A stretch of 64,000 nucleotides of DNA, from the NCBI RefSeq assembly GCF_014648595.1, contig NZ_BMRK01000010.1:92907-156906 (forward strand), written 5' to 3'. The notes under the pieces are model-generated. The model did not search any database. It was not told the DNA's origin and saw only the letters and a program-made list of their open reading frames with translations. Numbering within the stretch: the first letter of the stretch is position 1; each line of letters begins with the position of its first letter. A program made the position numbers and the translations under genes. The DNA is from Nocardioides luteus. GTDB taxonomy: Bacteria; Actinomycetota; Actinomycetes; Propionibacteriales; Nocardioidaceae. Positions 55,197-62,347 of this stretch are shown here, piece after piece.

Positions 55197-55262
55197 GGCC
55201 CGCGAACCGTCCGGCGCGGGAGACTCCCGAGATGTCTCCCGAGACCGGGCGGCTCGCGGGCC
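55197..55262. other. Large cruciform-forming structure past the DUF4439 gene
   Basis: GGCCCGCGAACCGTCCGG (55197-55214) pairs with CCGGGCGGCTCGCGGGCC (55245-55262) with wobble, and GGGAGAC pairs with GTCTCCC inside. It lies between convergent genes and could terminate both directions. Confidence 0.65.
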
Positions 55263-55314
55263 AGGTGAGGCCTGGACACGAGGCCTGAGAGGCCGCCCGG
55301 AGGCGGTATCTCTC

Positions 55315-55382
55315 TTGCAGAAGTATGCAATCCCCGCTCAGACTGGCCCAGACCCGCAAAAGCGCATTGCAAGAACTTGCAA
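55315..55382. promoter_or_regulatory. Two TTGCA-N6-TGCAA palindromic sites
   Basis: TTGCAGAAGTATGCAA (55315-55330) and TTGCAAGAACTTGCAA (55367-55382) start 52 bases apart, near five helical turns. They lie in a 235-base gap between convergent genes, where no promoter is expected. LacI- or MarR-type operators can have this form; no regulator gene is adjacent. Confidence 0.5.
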
Positions 55383-55394
55383 CTTTTCTCGGGC

Positions 55395-56099
55395 TCATTC
55401 CCAGGAGCGAACGATCTGGTGTATGTCGCTCAGTCGCTGTGCGACGGCGTCCGGTGAGCCCTCGCTGTGGCCCAGCTGGCTGCTCGGGATGTTGCTGTGC
55501 GGGATGTGGATCGCCCGCAGACCGGCTCTCTGAGCACCGTACACATCATCGAAGAGCCTGTCTCCCACGTAGACGCATCGAGACGGATCCGAGACCTCCA
55601 CCGCCTCCATCGCCGCATGGAACGCCTCCTCGGCCGGCTTCGTCCAGGGAACCTCGGAGGTGTAGACGTCACCGTCGATCAGGTCGACCACCCCGTCGCG
55701 CTCGAAGAACCCGCGGTGCCACGCGCGCGGCCAGATGGTGTTGGACAGCACCCCGACGCGTACGCCGTCGGCGCGGAGCGCCTCCCACAGGGGCGCGACC
55801 TCCGGGTCGGTGAGCGTGTGCGGCTCCCAGAACTCGTAGTAGGCGTCGAGCAGGTCCGGGTCGTGCTCGAGCCCGGCCTCGGTGAAGAGGTCGCCGATGC
55901 CGGAGCTCTGCTGGTGGTCGCGGCTCCGCGCCCAGATCGTGTCGCCGGCCTCCTTGAGCCTGGTCGCGTTGACCGGGTGGTCCTCCTCGCCCGCGTCCCT
56001 CACCGCCTGGGCCAGCGCCAGCGACTCCGCATGGAAGTCGATGTCGTGCCACTTCGTCAGCGTGCCGCCCCAGTCGAAGATCACCGCGTCGATCGCCAT
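55395..56099 (-). CDS. HAD-superfamily hydrolase
   Basis: This 234-residue phosphatase-like protein has motif I DWGGTLT, in which the second Asp of the usual DxDGT is Gly, as in HAD members that hydrolyse nonphosphate bonds or use a relaxed acid. Motif II is VLSNT, motif III is TKPAEEAF and motif IV is GDRLFDDV. It is a separate gene 36 bases downstream of the acetyl-CoA hydrolase gene. The substrate is unknown. Confidence 0.88.
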   Translation of the reverse strand: MAIDAVIFDWGGTLTKWHDIDFHAESLALAQAVRDAGEEDHPVNATRLKEAGDTIWARSRDHQQSSGIGDLFTEAGLEHDPDLLDAYYEFWEPHTLTDPEVAPLWEALRADGVRVGVLSNTIWPRAWHRGFFERDGVVDLIDGDVYTSEVPWTKPAEEAFHAAMEAVEVSDPSRCVYVGDRLFDDVYGAQRAGLRAIHIPHSNIPSSQLGHSEGSPDAVAQRLSDIHQIVRSWE

Positions 56100-56135
56100 G
56101 CGCCCGACTCTAGTGGCGGCTCGACGGGGGCGCGG

Positions 56136-57647
56136 TCACATGTGGCCGGTCTCGACGAGCGAGCGGTGCCAGGAGAGCGCCTCGTCGAGCAGGTGCGGGG
56201 TGTGCATCGCGTCCGGGCGGGCGCGCTGGGCCCGCTCGAAGTAGTCGGTGAGCCGGTCGCGGTAGTCCGGGTGCGCGCAGTTCTCGATGATCCGCCGCGC
56301 CCGCGCCCGGGGCGAGAGGCCGCGGAGGTCCGCGATCCCCTGCTCGGTGATCAGCACCTGCACGTCGTGCTCGGAGTGGTCGACGTGGCTGGCGAACGGG
56401 ACGATCGAGGAGATCGCGCCGTCCTTGGCGGTCGAGGGCGAGACGAAGAAGTTGAGGTAGGCGTTGCGGGCGAAGTCGCCCGAGCCGCCGATGCCGTTGA
56501 CGATCGAGGAGCCGGCGACGTGGGTGGAGTTCACGTTGCCGTAGATGTCGGCCTCGACCATCCCGTTGATCGCGATCAGGCCGAGCCGCCGGACCAGCTC
56601 GGGGTGGTTGGAGATCTCCTGCGGGCGCAGCAGGATCCGGCCCTTGTAGTGGTGGACGTCGTCGTTGAACCGCCGCGCACCCGCCTCGGAGAGCCCGAAG
56701 GAGGTCGCGGAGACGCCGATCAGCTTGCCCGAGTCGAGCAGGTCGAGGAGCCCGTCCTGGATGGTCTCGGTGTAGGCCGTCAGGTGCTCGAACTCGGCCT
56801 CCTGGAGGCCGATGAGCACGGCGTTGGCGATGTTGCCGACGCCGGCCTGGAGCGGCAGCAGGCTGGGGTGCAGCCGGTCGTGGCGTACCTCGTGACGGAG
56901 GAAGTCGACGAGCAGGTCCGCCATCGCGCGGCAGTCCTCGTCGACTGCCTTCAGCGGCGAGTTGCGGTCGGGCTGGTCGGTCTCGACGACGGCGACCACC
57001 TTCTCGGGGTCGACGCGCAGGTAGGGGTCGCCGATGCGCTGCATCGGCGTGGTCAGCTGGATCGGCGCCCGCTGCGGCGGCAGCCGGGTGCCGTAGTAGA
57101 TGTCGTGGAAGCCCTCGAACCCGCGCGGCTGCCAGCTGTTGACCTCCAGGATCACCCGGTCGGCGTTCTCCAGCCAGGTCTTGTTGTTGCCGACGCTGGA
57201 GCTGGGGACCAGCAGGCCGTTGGGGAGGATCGCGGCCACCTCGACCACGGCAACGTCGAGGTCTCCGTAGAAGCCGAACCAGCTGTGCTGCGCGACGTGC
57301 GAGAGGTGCACGTCGATGTATTCGACCTCGCCCGAGTTGATCTGCTGCCGCAGCGCCGGGTCACCGTTGTAGGGCAACCGCTTGGAGAACCCGTGGGCAT
57401 CGGCCAGGACGCCGTCGACGTCGGGCGCCGTCGAGGCCCCGGTCCACGCCTGGACCCGGAACTCCTCCCCCGCCTCGTGCGCCGCCCGCATCCGCTCCGC
57501 CAGCGCTCCTGGCACCGCCTTCGGGTGGCCGGCCCCGGTGAACCCGGAGAAGCCCACGGACTCCCCGTGGCGGATCAGCTCGGCCGCCTCCGCGGCGCTG
57601 CGTACTCTCCCGGCGAGCGTGTGGTCGAGAATCCTGTCCCCCGTCAT
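56136..57647 (-). CDS. Acetyl-CoA hydrolase / CoA-transferase family protein
   Basis: This 503-residue enzyme belongs to the AarC/ScpC/Ach1 group. The catalytic Glu is residue 294 in YTETIQDG, the position known from AarC. The GFSGFTGAGHPKAVP opening and the GIGGSGDFARNAYL and PFASHVDHSEHDVQV blocks are conserved. Family members move CoA between acetate and succinate or hydrolyse acetyl-CoA; the two activities cannot be told apart here. The ATG at 57647 faces the repeat copy 2 and the proS terminus. Confidence 0.92.
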   Translation of the reverse strand: MTGDRILDHTLAGRVRSAAEAAELIRHGESVGFSGFTGAGHPKAVPGALAERMRAAHEAGEEFRVQAWTGASTAPDVDGVLADAHGFSKRLPYNGDPALRQQINSGEVEYIDVHLSHVAQHSWFGFYGDLDVAVVEVAAILPNGLLVPSSSVGNNKTWLENADRVILEVNSWQPRGFEGFHDIYYGTRLPPQRAPIQLTTPMQRIGDPYLRVDPEKVVAVVETDQPDRNSPLKAVDEDCRAMADLLVDFLRHEVRHDRLHPSLLPLQAGVGNIANAVLIGLQEAEFEHLTAYTETIQDGLLDLLDSGKLIGVSATSFGLSEAGARRFNDDVHHYKGRILLRPQEISNHPELVRRLGLIAINGMVEADIYGNVNSTHVAGSSIVNGIGGSGDFARNAYLNFFVSPSTAKDGAISSIVPFASHVDHSEHDVQVLITEQGIADLRGLSPRARARRIIENCAHPDYRDRLTDYFERAQRARPDAMHTPHLLDEALSWHRSLVETGHM

Positions 57648-57679
57648 GGGGTCGATCTTGCCTCATCCGGGGGTGTGGG

Positions 57680-57757
57680 ATACCCGGTCGACCGGGTATT
57701 CATGGACTTGACGGGCACTGGAACACCCGTCAAGTCCACACAGTGCCCGTCCAGTTC
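57680..57757. repeat. Dispersed double-palindrome repeat, copy 2
   Basis: ATACCCGGTCGACCGGGTAT (57680-57699) is followed by TGGACTTGACGGG-N10-CCCGTCAAGTCCA (57703-57738) and AGTGCCCGTC (57742-57751). It is the reverse complement of 34805-34882 with about 68 of 78 identical bases. It lies between the proS stop and the start of the acetyl-CoA hydrolase gene. Confidence 0.9.
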
Positions 57758-57765
57758 CCGTTATG

Positions 57766-59517
57766 TCAGCCCGCGACGACCTCGGTGAGGTGACCGACGG
57801 CGTCGGCGAGAGCGACCTCGGTGCGCTCGCCGCTGTGGCGGTCCTTGACCTCGACCTTGCCCTCGACCAGGCCCTTGCCGACGGTGACGATGGTCGGTAC
57901 GCCGATCAGCTCGGCGTCCTTGAACTTCACGCCGGGCGAGACCTTGGGGCGGTCGTCGTAGAGCACGTCGATGCCGGCGGCCTCGAGCTCCTCGGCGAGC
58001 TTCGCGGCTGCCTCGAAGACCGCGGAGTCCTTGCCCGTGGCGACCAGGTGGATGTCGTACGGAGCGACGTTGCGGGGCCAGGCGAGGCCCAGGTCGTCGT
58101 TGTTGTACTCCGCGACCGCGGCGACGGCGCGGGTCACGCCGACGCCGTAGGAACCCATGGTGACGGTGACGAGCTTGCCGTTCTCGTCGAGCACCTTCAG
58201 GTCCAGCGCGTCGGCGAACTTGCGACCGAGCGCGAAGACGTGACCCATCTCCATGCCGCGCGCCGCGGTCAGCTCGCCGTCGCCGTTGGGGCACGGGTCA
58301 CCGGGGCGGACCTCAGCCGCCTCGATCACGCCGTCAGCGCTGAAGTCGCGGCCGGCGACCAGGTCGATCGAGTGCTGACCTGCGACGTTGGCGCCGGAGA
58401 CCCAGCGGCTGCCCTCGACGACGCGAGGGTCGACGAGGTAGCGGATGCCGGTCTTCGACTCCTCCCCGAGCACCTCCGGACCGATGTAGCCCCGGACCAG
58501 GTCGGGGTGGCTCTTGAGGGTCGCCTCGTCCATGGGCTCGAACTCACCCGGGTAGAGCGCGGCCTCGAGACGCTTGGCGTCGACCTCGCGATCGCCGGGG
58601 ACACCGATGGCGAGCCGCTCCTGCCGACCATCGGGGTAGGTGACCACACCGAGCACGTTCTTGAGCGTGTCGGCGCCGGTCCACTGCCGGTCCTCGCGGG
58701 GGAAATGGGCGTTCAGGTGCGCGACCAGGGTGTCGATGGTGGGCGTGTCGGGGGTGTCCTCCGCGTGCGCGGCGGGCGCGTCGTCGTACGGCAGGGCCTC
58801 GGGTACGGGGACGTGGACCGCCTCGACGTTGGCGGCGTAGCCGCAGGCCTTGCACTCGACGTAGGTGTCCTCGCCGACGTCGGTCTTCGCGAGGAACTCC
58901 TCCGACGCCGAGCCGCCCATCGCACCGGAGTGCGCGGACACGATGACGTACTCGAACCCGAGCCGGTCGAAGATCTTCACGTAGGCCGCGCGGTGGGCGG
59001 CGTAGGACTTCTCCAGCCCCTCGTCGGTCACGTCGAACGAGTAGGAGTCCTTCATGATGAACTCGCGCCCGCGCAGCAGCCCGGCGCGGGGACGCGCCTC
59101 GTCGCGGTACTTCGTCTGGATCTGGTAGATCGACAGCGGCAGGTCCTTGTAGGAGCCGTAGAGGTCCTTGACCAGGAGGGTGAACATCTCCTCGTGCGTC
59201 GGGCCGAGGAGGTAGTCGTCGCCCTTGCGGTCCTTGAGCCGGAAGATGCCGTCGCCGTACTCCGTCCAGCGGCCGGTCGCCTCGTAGGGCTCGCGGGGCA
59301 GCAGAGCCGGGAAGTGCACCTCCTGGGAGCCGATCGCGGCCATCTCCTCGCGGATGATGCCCTCGACCTTGCCGAGGACGCGCAGACCCAGCGGCAGCCA
59401 CGAGTAGATTCCCGGAGCGGCGCGGCGGATGTAGCCGGCACGGACAAGCAGCTTGTGGCTCGCGACCTCGGCGTCGGCGGGGTCCTCACGAAGAGTCCGC
59501 ACGAACAGGGTCGACAT
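57766..59517 (-). CDS. proS: Prolyl-tRNA synthetase
   Basis: This class II synthetase, 583 residues, belongs to the bacterial type with an editing insert. Conserved blocks include [21 protein letters not shown] in parts, [11 protein letters not shown] (motif 2 area), [23 protein letters not shown] in parts, and the Cys-containing [11 protein letters not shown] insertion. ATG 59517 gives [16 protein letters not shown] 59529 is also possible. Confidence 0.96.
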   Translation of the reverse strand: MSTLFVRTLREDPADAEVASHKLLVRAGYIRRAAPGIYSWLPLGLRVLGKVEGIIREEMAAIGSQEVHFPALLPREPYEATGRWTEYGDGIFRLKDRKGDDYLLGPTHEEMFTLLVKDLYGSYKDLPLSIYQIQTKYRDEARPRAGLLRGREFIMKDSYSFDVTDEGLEKSYAAHRAAYVKIFDRLGFEYVIVSAHSGAMGGSASEEFLAKTDVGEDTYVECKACGYAANVEAVHVPVPEALPYDDAPAAHAEDTPDTPTIDTLVAHLNAHFPREDRQWTGADTLKNVLGVVTYPDGRQERLAIGVPGDREVDAKRLEAALYPGEFEPMDEATLKSHPDLVRGYIGPEVLGEESKTGIRYLVDPRVVEGSRWVSGANVAGQHSIDLVAGRDFSADGVIEAAEVRPGDPCPNGDGELTAARGMEMGHVFALGRKFADALDLKVLDENGKLVTVTMGSYGVGVTRAVAAVAEYNNDDLGLAWPRNVAPYDIHLVATGKDSAVFEAAAKLAEELEAAGIDVLYDDRPKVSPGVKFKDAELIGVPTIVTVGKGLVEGKVEVKDRHSGERTEVALADAVGHLTEVVAG

Positions 59518-59563
59518 ACGGGCGATCATGCGGGCAAGCGTACGGCTCGCAGGACCGCTGCCG

Positions 59564-59597
59564 CGAACCGGTTGGAATTGTCGTTGCAACCGGTTCG
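59564..59597 (+). promoter_or_regulatory. Paired AACCGGTT sites in a divergent promoter
   Basis: CGAACCGGTTG (59564-59574) and CAACCGGTTCG (59587-59597) are complementary 11-base arms, each containing the 8-base palindrome AACCGGTT, spaced 22 bases centre to centre. They lie 24 bases before the ATG at 59621 and upstream of proS. AACCGGTT centres occur in LacI-family operators. Confidence 0.6.
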
Positions 59598-59620
59598 GAG
59601 CCCGGCGCATCTTCACTTTC

Positions 59621-60628
59621 ATGAGAGTTATCCGAATCCCGGCACTGGCCACGGCCATCCTTGCTGCTCTCATGCTGTCGGGGACGCTCCTGTCCCCGGC
59701 TTCTGCGGTTGCTCCCACCGTTGACGTCCGCCCCCTCCCCCTGCCGGTCGGCGAGCCGCCGACCATTCCCTACCTGGACCGGCCCACGGACGCGACGGTG
59801 GCCGTGGTCGACCCGACGACCGGAACGAGTACGCCGGTGCAACATGTCGGAGACGACCTCGACTACTTCGAGCTCCTGGGCCGCTCGGGCAGCGGCTTCG
59901 TGCTGCGGGTCCGCAACCGCAACATCGATCAGATCGTCCGGGTGCAGCCCGATGTCCCACAGAAGTCCCTCACGGACATGTACTACGCGGACACCGCCAG
60001 GTTGTCCGCCGACGGCCGCTACCTGCTCAAGACGCAGACCTTGAGCAGCGGCGCGATCCAGGCCCAGGTACGCAGCGCCACCACCGGCGCGGTCGTCGCG
60101 CGCCACACGTTCAAGAAAGCCACCAAGCCTGATCCGATCGATGTCAGCGGCACCCGCGTGCTCGTGGGTGGCTACAACGCCCCGCGCACGATGATGTGGG
60201 ACTGGAAGGCCGGCACGGTCAAGACGATCGCCTCTCGCGCAGCGTACGCAGGCGGCTTCGCCCTCGACAGGCTGGCGACCCACACCAAGGACCCGTCGGC
60301 CGACGACGCCTGCTCGGTGGTCTCCACACTCACCGCTCCGGGCAAGACGCTGTGGCGCGGCTGCCTCGAGTCCGTGGCGTCTTTCTCACCCGACGGTGCC
60401 CGCTTCGCAACCGAGGCGATCGACCACGAGACGAAGAACGTGGTCCGCCGCCGCAGTCTCCGCGGCACGCTGCTGACCACCTACCGCAACCCCGACAAGG
60501 TGTGGATGCACGCGTGGGAGACCAACACCCGGATCCTGGTCCGGTCCTACCCGGCTGACGGGAGCGACGCCTGGCTGGTGCGCTGCGAGGTCGACGACTG
60601 CGAACGCGCAGCGCGGACGTACGACTGA
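59621..60628 (+). CDS. Secreted hypothetical protein, beta-propeller-like
   Basis: This 335-residue protein has a clear signal peptide ([20 protein letters not shown], cleavage near ASA-VA). The mature part has repeated strand patterns with [13 protein letters not shown] and [11 protein letters not shown], as in WD40/TolB-like propellers, and two pairs of cysteines that could form disulfides (DDACSVV and [18 protein letters not shown]). No named family is recognised. It stands alone under a promoter with the paired AACCGGTT sites. Confidence 0.75.
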   Translation: MRVIRIPALATAILAALMLSGTLLSPASAVAPTVDVRPLPLPVGEPPTIPYLDRPTDATVAVVDPTTGTSTPVQHVGDDLDYFELLGRSGSGFVLRVRNRNIDQIVRVQPDVPQKSLTDMYYADTARLSADGRYLLKTQTLSSGAIQAQVRSATTGAVVARHTFKKATKPDPIDVSGTRVLVGGYNAPRTMMWDWKAGTVKTIASRAAYAGGFALDRLATHTKDPSADDACSVVSTLTAPGKTLWRGCLESVASFSPDGARFATEAIDHETKNVVRRRSLRGTLLTTYRNPDKVWMHAWETNTRILVRSYPADGSDAWLVRCEVDDCERAARTYD

Positions 60629-60645
60629 GTCAGAACATCGCCAGA

Positions 60646-61491
60646 TCAGAACATGATGGTGGAGAAGCGGGCCGTCTCGAGGAAGCCGGCCCGCTCGTAG
60701 GCGCGACGGGCGGAGGTGTTCCACTCGTTGACGTACAGCGAGACGCGCGGGGCGATCTCCTCGCGCACGATGTCGCAGACCGCCGCCATCCCACGGGCGG
60801 CCAGCCCCTCGCCACGGCGATGGGCCGGCACCCAGACCCCCTGGATCTGAGCCGCCTCGGGGGTCGCGCAGGCGACCTCGGCCTTGAAGACGACCTCGCC
60901 GTCCTCGATCCGCGCGAAGGACCAGCCGCGCGAGATCAGCTGGAGCACCCGGGCCCGGTAGAGGTCGCGGCCGCCGCCGGTCTCCGGCGAGATGCCGACC
61001 TCCTCGGTGTACATCGCCACGCAGGCCGGATAGAGGGTCTCCATGTCGGCGCGGACGGTGCGGCGTACGAAGGGGTCGGGCTCGACCAGGCTCTCCAGCT
61101 GCTGCTCGAGGTGGGGCTGCTCCCAGCGCTGGTCGCGCGGGGCGCCCCAGGCGTCGCCGATCGCGCCCCACATGGAGCGCACCGCCGGCTGGCGTCCGAC
61201 GATCGTCGAGACGGTGCGTACGCGGTTGCGGGCTCGCTCGCCGAAAGCCTGCGCGTCCTCCTCGGTGGCCTGGATCGGGACCAGGTTGGCGCCGACGTGA
61301 CAGGCGGCGACCAGGTCGCCACCGTCCCAGCGCCCCCAGATCTCGCCGCCGAGCCAGCGCGGCTCGAGGTTGGTGGTGCGGGCGCGGTATTCGGCGAACA
61401 CGTTGACGACCGGATCGAGCGCGGTCAGCTCGAGGAACGCGCTGAGATCCCCCGCATGCAGCGGGCGGATCCCCTGGCGCGTGGTGAGCAT
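60646..61491 (-). CDS. GNAT acetyltransferase with DUF4081 domain
   Basis: This 281-residue protein has an N-terminal DUF4081-type region (about 10-135, with RWLGGEIWGRWDGGDLVAACHVGANLVP in parts) and a C-terminal GNAT domain (VWVPAHRRGEGLAARGMAAV as the acetyl-CoA loop, NEWNTSARRAYERAGF). ATG 61491 is preferred because MLTTRQGIRPL starts the conserved domain. M. tuberculosis has such a protein near ispG (Rv2867c). The substrate is unknown. Confidence 0.9.
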   Translation of the reverse strand: MLTTRQGIRPLHAGDLSAFLELTALDPVVNVFAEYRARTTNLEPRWLGGEIWGRWDGGDLVAACHVGANLVPIQATEEDAQAFGERARNRVRTVSTIVGRQPAVRSMWGAIGDAWGAPRDQRWEQPHLEQQLESLVEPDPFVRRTVRADMETLYPACVAMYTEEVGISPETGGGRDLYRARVLQLISRGWSFARIEDGEVVFKAEVACATPEAAQIQGVWVPAHRRGEGLAARGMAAVCDIVREEIAPRVSLYVNEWNTSARRAYERAGFLETARFSTIMF

Positions 61492-61591
61492 GTCATCGAG
61501 CCTAGGGCCATTCCGGTTGAACGTCGCCCTGCGGCTCGCTGGGCGGATCCACTTGCGTCTCGCGCCATTGGTGTCCGGCAGGTCCCGCCCG

Positions 61592-62347
61592 TCAGTATTC
61601 GCCACCGTCTGCGACCAGACACTGGCCGTTGATCGCCGCTGCCGCCTCGGAGACGAGGAACACGCAGAACTCGGCGACCGCGTCCGCGGTGACGAACCGG
61701 TGACCGGGGATGCGCGCGGCGCGGTAGGCGATGTACTGGTCGACCGTCATCCCCTCCTTGCGGGCGTGCTTGACGAACACCTGCCGCGAGGACTCGCTCC
61801 ACATCACGCCGGGGGCGACCACGTTGGCCCGCACCAGCCCCTCCTCCTCCTGGGCGATGGCCTGCGCGAGACCGGTGAGGGCGTGCTTGGAGGCGCCGTA
61901 GGCCGCCCGGCGGGCGGGGGTGCGGATGCCGAAGGTGGAGCTGACAAGCACCAGCGCGCCGCTGCCGCCGGTGCGCAGCTTGGGCAGCGCGATCGCCGCC
62001 GTCTGCCAGGCCGCGGTGAGGTTCACGTCGATGGTCAGCCGCCACTCGGTCGGGTCGGCCTCCGCCACGGTGTCCGGGCTCGGGTTGATCCCGGCGCAGT
62101 TGATGAGGCCGGAGAGGCTCTCGAACTCGTCGAGCGTCTCGCGCAGCGCACCGAGCCCCTCCTGCGTGGTCAGGTCACCCTCGACCTGCGCGACCGCGCC
62201 GGTCTCGTCGGCGAGGTAGGCCAGCTCGGTGACCCTGCTGTAGGCGTGCAGGATCGCGGGTGTGCCGCTCGCCTGGAGCTTGCGCGCGATCGCGCTCCCG
62301 AGGCCGCTCGTCGCCCCTAGGACGAGCACTGGTGCCAGTTCACCCAT
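61592..62347 (-). CDS. Short-chain dehydrogenase/reductase
   Basis: This 251-residue SDR has the nucleotide loop GATSGLGSA (about 11-19), NAG variant NCAGINPS, and catalytic Ser (VLVSSTFGI) and YGASK. It ends INGQCLVADGGEY, the typical classical-SDR close. The ATG has a strong AAGGAG site and overlaps the stop of the NTPase gene by eight bases, so both are made together. Its substrate is unknown. The pairing with a NACHT-like NTPase is unusual. Confidence 0.9.
   Translation of the reverse strand: MGELAPVLVLGATSGLGSAIARKLQASGTPAILHAYSRVTELAYLADETGAVAQVEGDLTTQEGLGALRETLDEFESLSGLINCAGINPSPDTVAEADPTEWRLTIDVNLTAAWQTAAIALPKLRTGGSGALVLVSSTFGIRTPARRAAYGASKHALTGLAQAIAQEEEGLVRANVVAPGVMWSESSRQVFVKHARKEGMTVDQYIAYRAARIPGHRFVTADAVAEFCVFLVSEAAAAINGQCLVADGGEY

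Noticed and set aside
55183-55398. Small ORFs in the gap before the HAD hydrolase gene
   Set aside because: They lack a ribosome site and domain and run through the palindromes; a non-coding role is more likely.
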